A stretch of 64,000 nucleotides of DNA from Symsagittifera roscoffensis (taxonomy: Eukaryota; Xenacoelomorpha; Acoela; Convolutidae): NCBI RefSeq assembly GCF_963678635.1, contig NC_087063.1, positions 56,982,759 to 57,046,758 on the forward strand, read 5' to 3'. The notes beneath the pieces are model-generated. The model saw only the letters and a program-made list of their open reading frames with translations. It made no database searches and was not told the DNA's origin. This document shows positions 9,944 to 22,155 of the stretch, piece after piece (position 1 is the first letter of the stretch; each line of letters starts with the position of its first letter). The position numbers and the translations under genes are program-made.

Positions 9944-12304
9944 CTGAAAGCAAGTCACAAACTCAAGGATAGATTACTCAAACTGGAAACTTACCAATCG
10001 GAATCTTTCCTATTAGACGTTGTAACTTTTACCAATTCCATGTTTTACAAGAGTGGACGGTTTCAGTGCAAGTAACACAGAAAGATCCGACCAAATTAAG
10101 AAAAACTAAAAATAATCATTTCATTCATTTTCCAAATAAGTCGCTTTTTGTGCATGGTGCAATGGATGGAACAAAACGACGAAAACCTATACCATAAGAA
10201 AATTAGTCATATTCGACTACAAAATTCTCCGAAAACGAAAAAAAATCTCAAAAAGTTTTCCATTTTTTACTTATCAAGGAAGTGCCCAATGAAAAATAGA
10301 AAACTATGAAATGATAGCCAAAAATAAATAGCTTGAAGTTAGACGAAAAAACAAAAACTTCAAACCGTTTTTTCTCGTCACTGAACAAACTTTCAAAAAT
10401 TTTCGAACCCTTCAAAACCGAAGAGACTTCGATTCATCACTCAAACATTCTAATTTTGTGTGAAACCTTGAACACACCCGAAGAACTATTAAGAAATTTG
10501 GAACGAACTAATTCAAATCAAATAAAAAATTCATAATCGATATTTGACAATTTCAATGTAAAAGTCAAAACTCCGCAAAACGCAAACACTTGATCAATCA
10601 CAGCTTCAGCTTATATTCTATTGATTTCGTAGTAAGGCATTCACAAGTAGCGAACGCTTGTTCTGCACGAAAAAATTAGTGCGCGTGAACCGTCGCTTAA
10701 CGTACAAATACGAATTGTCGCCTGTTACGAAATGCCACCTATTACTTATTGCCACTTTTTACGAATTTTCGTTTCACGTGTTACATGGAAGAGCGGTGAA
10801 ATCAAGCGTGGTGACAGCGATGAACTGATATGACCTGCGGTAACAAAGTGGATTAAAAACAACAAAAAAGAGCCAATCTGGAAAAAGGAAAAGAATAAAA
10901 TTCAGATTAAAATTTTATAGTTTGTATTGTCAAACAAGAACATCTTACTCAGGCTGTTTAAATAAATTATCAGTATGCAAATTCTGCCCAGAAAAATTCT
11001 CATTCGCCTTATCAAAAATGCACTTCTGGATAATAATTATCTATCTTTTTCCAACTAGCGTTTGGAATTTTTAGTCCAATTATTTTTCTTTCAAATTAGA
11101 TATTCCGCTTTCCGATATTCCACAATTTCTCAACCTTTTTCATGCGATTCCAGGTACCCCAAACAACGCTTGTAGAGGATACCGAGAATGATCAAATCAA
11201 AAACTTCAGTTCATACTTTTCAAAAAACTATTTTAACGCCGATTTTGACTTACAACAATCCATTTTTCTATTCGTTATGAAGACTCATTTGAAAAACTCA
11301 ACACAGCCAAATCAAAACAGGAAAAAAAAGCTTTGTTTCAAATAATCGTCAGCCGAATAAAAACAAATACGCAACTGTTTTTAAAACTACAGCGATTGCA
11401 GCAAATGAATTATAGGCATATCTTGAATTGTAAAAAAATCCACCCTGCGACCACTAGGGAGACAAAAACTAAACAATCACTCGATAATCTGAACTTTGCT
11501 TATTATATAATATATTTTTTGAAGGTCACTTTATGTTTTAACAAAAAAACCATCTTGTTTTTCGAATTTTTTTGTAGAAAGTTTTTGATTTTTTTGTTTG
11601 AAGTTTTGGTTCCCAAAATGACGCTAAAAACTTAAAAAACTTACTTTACTTGCCTAAAATTAAGAGCTTAACACGAGCATAAATAAACTGATTTGCGCCT
11701 CCTGGCTCGCTTTATTCGTTCGAATTTGAAAAATAAATCAAAAATTTTGAACCAGTTTTTCTCGATACTGAGAAACTTTTTGAAAATATTAAAACGATCC
11801 ACGTTTGAACTAAATTACCTCTGCACGAAAGAAATGATAAAAGCAAACGGTTGCAAATCCCTCAATGATTAAAAAATCTAAAAACAATATTTTCTAATTT
11901 ATTCGTCAGCTACAAAAAAGATTTATAAATACTGATCAATTTCAGATCTTTTTAAAAAGCGAAAAAAATTGCGCAGAAAAAGACAAATCAATTTCTAAAA
12001 ATGAAGATTCAAATTTTCTCAGATGGTGGCGTGTTTTCCCGCCAATTACACGCCAAATTTTACCCTCCAGTTTTGTAAAACTGGTATTTTGAATGAAGGT
12101 TTTAAACCAAAACTGAAAATTAATCAACACTTTCCATAATACCCTTCATTTCAATAAATTTTTGTAACACTTCTTTTGATTTTTCCATGATATTCGGCAG
12201 TTTTTGAAAAAAATCGGATTTCTATTTAAAAAAAATCGATTTACATATAAAAATCCGATTCAATTGATTTTTTTAATTTAAATCGGATTCTTATGCAACC
12301 CTGC

Positions 12305-12605
12305 AAAAGATAGTTGGAAAAGAGTCAAGAAACGCAAAGAAACAGAAAAATACAAACTTGTTAAAAAACTCTTAACTCCGAAATTCAAAGCACAGATGGC
12401 CCTACACTCTTTGAGTTTCAAGAACAATCTATTATTTGACCTTCCTTGATAAAAAAATTAATCCAAATTGAGAAAATTACCCGAACCTAAAAAGAAATCA
12501 AAAGTAAAACCGCGAAAAAAAAGTGCCCAAATTTCCAGACTTTTCCGGGAAAAAAAATCATTATAATCTATATAAGAGTCGGAACTACATTCATCGACTC
12601 TTAAA
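12305..12605 (+). repeat. Dispersed repeat family R2, copy 1
   Basis: A diverged copy of a repeat seen again at 13385-13805 and 21680-22155. Shared landmarks in order: GTTGGAAAA...AACGCAA.GAAACAGAAA, a TTGAGAAAA(C/T)T block, then TATATAAGAGT and a short hairpin. In this copy the hairpin stem is AAGAGTCG (12574-12581) with CGACTCTT (12595-12602). No protein is encoded. Class unknown: solo LTR, non-autonomous DNA element or SINE-like unit are all possible. Confidence 0.6.
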
Positions 12606-13384
12606 AAACATTGAGACAATAAGCCGATAGAAAAAAGACCGACTAAATCCAGCGCCCAATCGAAAATTTTTCTCACCGAAAAATTACTTTGAAAGAACTA
12701 TTAACGTGCACCCAAAACACATATGCAATCAATACACAGACCACGCTAATAACTCATCTATTGACATTGTACAGTTGATATTGCTTACCATTTCGTCCAA
12801 TCTATGAACAAATTTCTCGTAGGGAAAAAAGTCCGGTCACAGTAGCTCATCGCAAGGGTAAAGAGAAACAGTAATTGATCCTTGAAAGATACACCGGGAC
12901 TCCAATTCAAACCTCGGTATAAAGACGACGGGAGTCATAACTAACTAAGGGAAGCAGAGCTTCACAACAGTTGCAATAAAAACGAAACATAAAAAAAAAA
13001 CATACGTAAAAAAAAACGAAAAATGTTGAAAAAAACTAGGTTTTAAGTCTAGTAAAGTTTTTGAAAAAACAAGAGCTACCAAACTTAAAGATATCACCTC
13101 ATAAAATTTAATTTTAGACAAACAAGCCAGACATTTTATATTGAATTCGCAACGGAACAAAACTTACGAAGAGGAAACACTTAGGTAGCGATGGCGCAAC
13201 CTCTAGGTCAGAAGGGAAGGAACCTGGAAGTTCTTGGGGTTCAATAAAAGAGCAAGTTGAAGATTATTAAGGAAACTGTTTCCGGGGGAAAATTCGGGTT
13301 CCCAATTAACAGACACTTGCTCTCGCACGTAAAATCGCGGAATGGGAAACTCGCGCTGATTTTTTCAAACCGGTAAATCATAAT

Positions 13385-13805
13385 CATAGCCAACTGACAG
13401 CTGGAAAAAAAGTAACAAACGCAAGGAAACAGAAAAAAAACTGATTTTTTTCAAAACGTCAACTTTCGAATTTCAGAGTAAAACATAGGCCCTGAAACCT
13501 TTTAGAATTTTCCGAACAATTAATGATTGGTAAACAGACAAAAATAACCCAATTTGAGAAAACTGGATCAAAAGGTAAAAATTTTATTTCGCTGGGAAAT
13601 CTAATAATTAAGTTCCATTTTCGGAATTAGAAGTCGATCTCGTTTTTCACGACCTTTACATGTTTGCTGTTTGATAGTGGAGGTTGCCTTCCTTTAACGA
13701 AAGAAATGAAGTGAACTTGAGAGTGAACAAAACTAAACACTTTTTCATGAAAAAAAAATCACCAAGACCTATATAAGAGTACTCACTAGGTTCATTACTC
13801 TTAAA
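13385..13805 (+). repeat. Dispersed repeat family R2, copy 2
   Basis: Begins ATAGCCAACTGACAGCTGG and ends with TATATAAGAGT plus hairpin (AAGAGTA 13775-13781, TACTCTT 13796-13802). Most similar to the copy at 21680-22155, sharing TTTTATTTC(G/A)CTGGGA and AATTAGAAGTCGATC. Confidence 0.7.
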
Positions 13806-14394
13806 AACAAGAACAATTAGAATTCACAAAACGCCATGAAATATATCAACAAGAACAGCCCGCTTGCATGACCATTGTATATAAACTCTCAACCACAGGT
13901 ATCTTTTTCGCTGCAAACCAATATTGATTCTTTTACTAAAAACTTGTTTGATGGGTGAGGAAATCGTAAGTTAGAGGCCCAGCTGCACTTCGCAGACACA
14001 AGCAAAAAATGTTTATGAAGATTCCACTAAACACGAAAATAAGCCAGAAAGGTAAAAAGCATGTAAAAGATCTTGGGACAGCAGGGGATTGAAAACACAG
14101 CCTGCTCATAGTCTGTTGCCAAGGGCAGTGTGTTGCCTGCTGCGTCATAGGCAACACTTAGACAGTCCATTAGACCACGAAGATTTTGAATAATAGACCT
14201 TGATGCATACATAAAACTTGCATACTTAGCGGACAGCAATGAAATGTCATTTCTTTAAGCCGATAAAACAACCAAAAATCGCCTACTACTAGACATTGAG
14301 CCGTATCCAGGTATTAAAGTTGAACAAAGACGCTTGAGAGCTTTTTTGGAAAAAAATTGACCGATCTTATAATACAAGCGTTGACCTTAAAACA

Positions 14395-14495
14395 AGTTTT
14401 ACACAAAGGCGAAGCGGATCTTAGCATCATTTGCGCTACATTACGAACATAACATGGCAAGCTACCCGACAGAACATCTAGACAAAAGCCTTTAA
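14395..14495 (+). repeat. Dispersed repeat family R3, copy 1
   Basis: About 100 bp related to 27495-27625; both share AGGCGAAG, then a TTGCG..AC block and ACATA(A/G)CATGGCAAGCTA. No coding content. Family unknown. Confidence 0.5.
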
Positions 14496-15421
14496 GTCAA
14501 AAAGTTATTCGAAAACAATATTGAAAACACAGAGGCAAAGAAGAGCTTCATATCCCTTTCCATAAAATTAATCACAAATTTACATCGTACAAAAAACTAC
14601 TGTAAAAAACAAGAAAGCGATAACTGTAAAAAAAAAACAGAAAGCAATTAACATTTCAAAGTTTTCAAAAAAAATCAAATCTTACAAAAGTAGGCCCCGA
14701 TCTAGCCATTCTTTAACAGTTATGATTCGTAAAAACTCTCTTGACAAGCTCAAACGAGGCGAATGAAACTGATGTGAAGAGGGGGGAAATGGGAACATAT
14801 TTTCACTCTGTTGTACAGCAAAAATATGATTTTTTTCAGGTTATTGCAATCATAAAAAATCAAACTTTAGGAGAAACCGCCATTTTGCTTTTTCTGAATC
14901 AAAGAAGAGTGAAAAGAAACTATATTTCAAAAAAGCTGAAGAAAGAACATTAAAAAGTTTCAAAAACATCATTTGAACCACAGAATTTTACCATCGCAAG
15001 CATGCGCCTTACCTTTACACCATTTTTGCGGATTTAGGCACTAACTTTGACTGAACAAAAACCAAGGTGGTAAATGTTTCAAGTGTTAAACTAATTAAAA
15101 AGCTTTAAAAAAGTCAAACCTCCGATTTGATAATGCCAACGTTACTATCTACCTAATTTTCATAGTTGGCTCTGTTTTCAATTTCGAGAACATTCATGTT
15201 GAAGAAGACAACAATCAGCAGTAAATTTGCATTGAAGCAAATTTATGAATAGGCAGGCAGCTAAGCTGTCAAAACCTAGGTAAAAATCCCAGGAGTACAA
15301 AAACCTCAGTCAACAGATTTTCAGCTACGCAAGATTTCAACTTAAAATAGTGTAGTTGCACATGCTGCCAAGAACCCACGAAACGTCTACAAACGAAGCA
15401 ATATGATGCAAATAAGCCTTT

Positions 15422-15479
15422 ACACGATTAGACGATGATCGACGAATAAAACACGATTAGACGATGATCGACGAATAAA
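15422..15479 (+). repeat. 29-bp tandem duplication
   Basis: The unit beginning ACACGATTAGACGATG and ending GACGAATAAA occurs twice back to back with a period of 29 bp. It is intronic relative to the CSPG4-like gene, about 460 bp downstream of its splice donor. Confidence 0.9.
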
Positions 15480-15942
15480 AAGAAAAGAGAAAAGAAAAAT
15501 TCCAAGTTGGTTTACAGCCAAAATAATTATAAAAATTCCAATTGAACAGGAATTTACAAAAGAGACAAGCTAAAACATATCTGTTTACCAAATATGCCTG
15601 TTCACAAAAAATTTTAGTGATTTCGATCAACAAGTTGTGAACCTGAAAAAGGCTTATGTTTTGATTTGATAAATCTTGCTGATCGCCAGCATTAAAACGG
15701 TCTTCAATGAGGAATACAAATCGACCCTGCAGAAAACTTTGTGACACTTGATTTAGAATTGAAAAAAAACAGAACCCAAAGTTTCTTCGCACTACTGAGT
15801 CGAAATAATAAGCGAAAGGTTCATAACTTCATTAAATGTTTATTAACACTCAAAATGTTAATTGCCAGATAACCATGGATGCGAAATTGGGCGAGAAAAA
15901 AAAATACGCAAAAAACGAAGGTAAACATTAATCAAGACTTAC

Positions 15943-18900
15943 TGGCATTCTGCTGTAGTCTCAATTGTCCATGGAAAGGATACTGCATCATCTCCACACT
16001 CATTTCTATTATATCATAGTCTCGCTTTTTTACTGACACGAAGTCACGAACTCGGAACACTTTTCCCTGTCCAATCTGCACATCTATCGTTTCTATATTC
16101 ATCTCTTCAGGCAAAATCACAATTTCAAGATCGAAAGGTCCAACAACCCGGTCGAAATTTGAAACATTTAACCGAACTCGATCGTTCATCGAATTCTTGA
16201 GAGCTTTGTAGACGACTAAGCCACGATCGATGTCGCTTTGCGAAAATCGAAATATAGAGTTTGGGCCGAAATTGTTTTTGAAGAAAAAGACTCCATTTCG
16301 AGGCAGCTCAACTAATAAAAACTCAAGGGTGCTATTTTCATACGGCTTCACAGCTTTCAAGTTGTTTCTACTTAAAACTGTTTCTTTTCCTTTAATGACG
16401 TAAAATGTCTGAAGACTTGCAATACTCGGCGCCTTCATATCTTCGACTATTCTTATTCGAAATGAGACGGTACTCTGGAAGTTCTGGGCATAAACGGTTA
16501 ACGCTATTGTTTCAAACACATCTCCGATGTTTGATGTATGCTCATACGAAATAAGTTGTTTCAAAAAGTCCCAATATGAAAACTCCTGAATCACCACGGT
16601 TTTATTGCTCATGATTTTTCCGTAAATGGTTTTTTGAAAAGCAATCATGGTCCGAAAAGGGTCAAGATAAATACTAGAATTTATCTGTATTATGCTCGCG
16701 TCTAGCTTCAGTTTCTGCGCCCTTTGAATTTGAAATATCTCTTGGGAAGTCTTGGCTACGAGAAACGGATCTACAATTTTGATATGTATTGTAATCAAAA
16801 TCTCATCCGCTAAATTTTTCACACTAGGGTCTGAGCTTGTTGCTCTTATAATGGATTCAGATCTTGGTGTGTCAGCTTGCTGGCGGAAGCAGATCTTCAA
16901 ATCTTGGATGTCTTGCTGAGTGAAAATATTCAGAACTTGTTCAATACTTTTACAGTTTAGGAACTTCAAACTCGGATCCGAAGGTTTAATGGTGTACGAA
17001 ATATTCGCATCTGTTTGGTCAATATCTGGATCATGACATTTCAGAATATCCGAAGTTATTAAAATCATATCCGAGTAGGTTATATTAATCACCTTGTTGT
17101 TCACGACAACTGGCCGATTGTCAGGTATTAGGTTTATTGAGATGTTTAAAATTATGCTGATATTATTTATCGGTAACTTGTAGTCCTTACCAGTTTTGGA
17201 AGTAAATGTTGGAATCGTAATGGGGGACAATAGAAGTTTCACTTCGTCTGTTCGGCTTTCGGATCCGTCTTGTATATACGACACAACTCCTCGCTTTAAT
17301 TCCGAGTAGGTGAACGCTACTAGTTTTCTCATTCTGGTTCCTACAACTTCAAGTCGTCCATGCGTCGGGTATTGGGTAATGTAGAAAAAGAAGTTATCGG
17401 AAAAAGAGCACGATACTGATAATACCGAAGAAGTCAATACTATCTGTTCGCCTTCATCCACACTCAAAGTGTTCTGATGAAATCTAAAGTTGGAGTTCCG
17501 AATAGCCGTAACATGGACCAAAAAAGAGAAAATGTTTGACACTAAGCTGTTTATTTCTACAGTGAACAAAAACTGATCCGTTACACTCGTCAGCGCCTGT
17601 AACTTTCTTCTCAAAAACATTTTCTCAGAATTAAGTTGACTTTGCGTGAACTTTGACCCCACACCAAGTACAGATGTTTCTTGAGTCTGAAACATCGAGT
17701 TATTTGATTGGTTTAAATAGATGTATGAATATTCCGGAACCCTCGTCACTGTGTAAATGATATCATTGGCAGGCACTGTATGAGACGGATGCGGCTGGAA
17801 CAACTTTGCTGACAAATCAGTTCCCGTGATTGTCTGCGAAAATGTATCCGAGCCGAAGACAAAATAGTTATTCAGGTTCACGTCGAAAGATTGTAATGTT
17901 ATCATATAGCTCATCCTGAAAAACTTCAGCTGATTTTTATACTTCGCTCTGAGGTCGAGGAAACCGTTCTGGTTTGAACCCACGTCCGGACTTATGCGTG
18001 ATACAACTCGTACTTTCCCAGCTCTTAGCTCACCTTGAGAAAATTCGAACGCAGATTGCCAATTATCCAGATGATCCAATTTTTGCGAATCAATTTGACT
18101 AGGATCTGGAATTGTAACTGCGATAGTTATCATATCTTCTAAATATTTCAGGCGACCTTGATCCGCATTCACAAAAAGAGATTCGCTTTCAGGGTACACA
18201 GCTATGCTCAAAGCCTCTTCGGTTAAAAGCAAAGGCGAGTCCGCAACGATCGTCAGAAATCGTTCATTTATTACATGCAATCTCACGTCTACGATTTCAA
18301 CGTGCAGAAAAGTCTTGTTGCCGAAAGATTTCAAGTCCGCAACTTGTAGCTCAATTCTCACAGATTTCGCTTGATTTCCCGCATTTTTGCTTTCATGTTT
18401 GACAAACACTTCGCGGTCAAGCATGTTTTGGTACGTGAATGAAGAAACAGATTCAGTTCTAAAATCTTTACCAGATGTCTGAACTTTACGTACAATAGAG
18501 ACTTCTGAAAACTCTTGGCTTATAGACATTACAAAAAGTTTTAAATCTTTTGCGCTGTCATCTGAATCTTTGATGTCCAATTCCTTTTCTGTTAGTTCCC
18601 TCATAGACCCTGATTCCACTAAGAACTTCAGATTCCAGTCTATGTAAAGAGTCGGCTGGTCATTGATTGGGTTAATTGACACCGGAATATAAACAAAACT
18701 TTCCGGTTTGAAAGTATTAAATTGAGTTCTAGTCAAGATTTGCATCACTATTTTATCATTCGAGTTTTCGCCACCATTGTGCTGGTAAAATATATTTCCC
18801 GCTCGCGCAGGTTCGAAGTTAAAAATGGTTAAAGTCTTCTCATTTTTGTTCAAAATTGTTCCATGCTGCAGCGATGTTAAACCTGATCTAGTCACGTTAA

Positions 18901-19707
18901 AGAACACGTTTTTTGCCAATACTTCTTCTGGTAAAGTTATTTCTGATACATCAATAGCAACTTTCCAGCCTTCATCGACGTTGAGCGATTTCAGAATTTG
19001 AGTAGCCGTCGGCTTACGGGGTCCACCGAGGCCCGAATCCCCTTGAAGCCCTTTATCCGTTTCCGAGTCTCCAATTTCGACACAAAAGGCATAGTGGTCC
19101 GCTTCTACGCAAGTAGAACCTTGAGGACATTCTATCACAAAGCAAGGGTTCAACGGAAGACATCGCGACACGACATTGGAGTATCCAACAACATGTTTTT
19201 TTTCTATTGAGTTGAGAGCTTCTTCTTCGATTAGCAGTGCTTCGTTCACCTTAAGTTCCTCATAGCAAGCTATCAGCGACTTCGAATCCTTCGTACCGAG
19301 TTGTAGCGTCGAGAAATTAAAGTAGGGTACTACTTCTGCCAATTGCACACGCGAAGAAGATTCGGCAAACTGAACTGTTAGGTGGAATCTAGAGAGTACC
19401 ACTCTGATATCGGTGGTTTTAAAATCGTGATAAATATCCGTTCGAAACTTTGCAATAGGTATCTGTTGTTTTCCATATTTGACAATATAATCCAGGCTAT
19501 TTCGATCGTCGTCTCCTGTTTTTTGGAGAAGCAATTCGAGATTGCTCTCTTTGTTTTCATGACTGAAAACTGTTAAAATCGCGGCGTTTCCGAGATTGAA
19601 TTCAGAAGAATGTAGTTCAATTATATGAATTTGAATGTCGACTAAATACTTGGTTTCTGTCCGATTCAATTGAAATTCTATCCAACTGTCTTCTTGTTTG
19701 ACATAAA
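15943..19707 (-). CDS. CSPG4-like transmembrane proteoglycan, large internal exon
   Basis: A 3765-nt exon (1255 codons, no stop) with an acceptor (poly-T tract then TTTAG, ending at 19708) and donor GTAAGT (from 15942), both phase 1. Roughly the first 165 residues look like a laminin-G domain ending in a LACYEELKVNE-type strand. A Cys-rich EGF-like stretch follows (CPQGSTC near nt 19110). The remainder is a chain of about nine CSPG repeats, recognisable by HG.L...G / F.Q.D...G.V.Y.HDGS patterns, for example near nt 17250-17370 and 16190-16320. NxS/T glycosylation sites are common. LamG followed by CSPG repeats is the architecture of CSPG4/NG2 and fly kon-tiki, cell-surface receptors linking cells to matrix and partner cells. 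N-terminal exons (signal peptide, first LamG) and the membrane anchor are not found in the window. FREM/FRAS1-type proteins are the main alternative. There is no start codon here because it is an internal exon. Confidence 0.85.
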
Positions 19708-20587
19708 CTAAAAAAAATAAAAGCTACCCTCAATTACTTTCACTAGATGATCCAAAACAGATTGTCATTAAGTTTCGTTTAAAAAACTTTCAAAATGAAA
19801 CATAGCACTTTTACAATCACAGGATGACTTCAATTTACAACATTTGATTAAAAGACCGTTCTATTTTAAAGGACCAATAAAAATTATATTCAATCTTTCA
19901 ATTTTGAATAAAACATCTGAACACTTTACTGGAGAAAGGGAACAAAGTTCACTCCACTCCTATGGAACACATGCGCGCTGTTAATTTACCAACAAAAGGA
20001 GAGTTAAGCACCTTTCAAAGCAAGTTCGGTTAGGATAGAACCAAAAAAAAGAAAGAAGAAGAGTTTTAAATCCTCTGTGGTTTGACAGAGCAGGGGATGA
20101 ATGGCTTTTGATTTGGTCACAAACAATGTGTCATTTAATAGTTCTTAATTGCCAGACCCAAAATTTGATAGATCCAAATCCCAGACGAGCCCAAAAGCGG
20201 AAATCAGTAGTCAACAACTCACTGGTCTACTTTTAACCAGCATGGCCTGCAAGCGAACAGAAAACATCAAAAGGCGACCTTTGTCACATCGAAATCAGAG
20301 GAGGATCAGAGGATGTACTCTATTATAAGCTGTTTTTATACAGAATTAACAATTAATAAATTGCAAAAAGCAGAATAAAAGCAAACAATAATGAGAGTAA
20401 AAAGTTCTTGTATTAGCTTTAGTACACTTCACTTCAGAAACTTTACAATATTTTCTTTTAAGGGTGCACTTTTAAATTTACATTAAGAACAGGTTCTGGC
20501 GGATTTGATCTCTTGGTCTTTGGCGACCCAGGCATGTACATTACTTCTAAGCGAAATGTGCCGGATAAGAGCCAAAGTTGGAATTTT

Positions 20588-20965
20588 ATAAAACAAGCTA
20601 CAGTCACCGAAAATGCAACTTTTTGATTTCAACGAGCGTATGAACAACTTTTTTCTTTACTTTTCTGTCATTTCCTCTGCAACAATTTAAGATATAGGGT
20701 TGAAATTTAATGATACTGCTAGATGAAACCATTTGGAGGGGCTAGCCGGATTAAAACATGAGAAATCTTTCTTCGAAGGCGTTTAAAAATTGGGTATTTC
20801 ATTACTCGTTTCAGGAGTTCTTGCTGCGGAAACATCTTTGAAAACAACACAATAAATTTGAGTTTATGGACTCAAGTTGGTTCATTGGGAAGCTCATGAG
20901 CTTGACTTACTATTTATGCAGCCGAAAAAAATACAGACAAAATAAGAAAAAGAGTTACTTGGTCC
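20588..20965 (+). repeat. Dispersed repeat family R1, diverged copy (part 2)
   Basis: Starts ACAGTCACCGAAAATGCAAC and runs to about GCTTGACTTACTATTT. It matches the second half of the tandem unit at 23983-25026 and, inverted, 25340-25694. Shared blocks include TTTCAACGAGC, CTAGCCGGAT, TTCTTGCTG.GGAAACATC and CTCATGAGCTTGACTTAC. Confidence 0.65.
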
Positions 20966-21179
20966 GGGTTCAAAAATCAGTTGAAATGCTTCAAAGATGC
21001 AGACATCAAAAGGACATTTTAACGTAATAAATTTTCAAATAAACACAGTTGATTGAAAACTTTGATATAATTCTGAGGTGTAAAGTGAAGCGCCAATTCA
21101 CTGCGCATAGATAACAAGGACTGCGGATTGCTGAGCACATTCTGTGAACAATGTTAAAAGCGAACAAAAAAGAGTAACA

Positions 21180-21400
21180 ATTGCAATACACTTGCTCTCG
21201 AAATTTAAAATTTACTGTTTCTCTTTTTTCAAATTGCAATTGAATAGTCTTTTTTCTTTATGTTCGTCTGCATTTTGTAGAGTATCCCCTTAATCATTGC
21301 GTTGCATCACCTTAGTGTTCCGACCACTGCAAGTGAGGAGAGTCTTCGCAAAACCTTACTTTTTACACGCAAAATAAGTTTCCAAAAATCATCAGAAAAC
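21180..21400 (+). repeat. Dispersed repeat family R1, diverged copy (part 1)
   Basis: Matches the first half of the tandem unit at 23983 on: TTACTGTTTCT, then TTCGTCTGCATTTTGTAGA, CCGACCACTG.AAGTGAGGA and a final CATCAGAA. Here part 1 follows part 2, as expected if the family was ancestrally tandem. Confidence 0.65.
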
Positions 21401-21679
21401 GTTGTGCAATAGTCTAATTAAAAACCATTTAACTCATGATTTGATTTTTTCTACTTTAAAATTATTCTTATAAGCTTTTGTCTTCCTTCACAAAATACGC
21501 ACAAAAAACGGCACAAATTGGAAAAAATGTTTATACTTTTTGAGCCTTTTTTTTTTCAAGAATGTGGATTTAATTTTCTGCGCTACTTGACAGAACAACT
21601 GCCTTCTATTTTGTTTCTCATGTTTTTAGACTGTTTAATTGATCTTCTTAAAGATTTCATTGTTTTTTAGCTAAGTTAA

Positions 21680-22155
21680 TAACATAGCCAACTGACAATT
21701 GGAAAATAGTAATGAACGCAATGAAACAGAAACAAAAACTGACTTGTTTTCTTTTTCAAAAACCTTCCACTTTTAAATTTCGAAGAAAAAAATGAATGGC
21801 CTTAAAGCTCTTTGAATTTGTAGAACAATTTAGAATGGACACTTTTTTGTTAAAATTAACCCAATTTGATAAAACTGGATCAGTAGGCAAAACTTTTATT
21901 TCACTGGGATATCTGATAACAAATTTCCATTTTCGAAATTAGAAGTCGATCACGTTTTGAAGTCGATCACGATAGTGGAGTTTGCCTTCCTTTTAAAAAT
22001 GAAAATGCACTGAACTTGAAAAGAAATCACAAGTCAAACCGCGAAAAATCAAAATTGAGCGTGAACAAATTTTAAGACTTTTTCCTGAAAAAAAGAACCA
22101 ACAGAAAAATCAGTAAGACATATATAAGAGTCCTCGCTACGTTCATTACTCTTAA
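21680..22155 (+). repeat. Dispersed repeat family R2, copy 3
   Basis: Starts AACATAGCCAACTGACAATT and ends TATATAAGAG...ATTACTCTTAA (hairpin arms 22126-22131 and 22148-22153). It contains an extra local duplication, GAAGTCGATCACG twice at about 21945-21972. It is the longest and best-aligned partner of 13385-13805. Confidence 0.7.

Larger units (their letters stand above)
9944..15942 (-). other. Intron of the CSPG4-like gene (6.0 kb)
   Basis: Joining the donor at 15942-15941 to the acceptor at 9945-9944 keeps the frame and rebuilds a CSPG repeat, so this is read as one intron. It is AT-rich with many A and T runs, has no convincing exon, and contains copies of two dispersed repeat families (12305-12605, 13385-13805, 14395-14495) and a short tandem duplication at 15422-15479. 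Confidence 0.75.

Noticed and set aside
9869-10536. Short plus-strand frames near the small CSPG exon
   Set aside because: The first overlaps the real minus-strand exon in antisense; the other is A-rich intron sequence with no domain.
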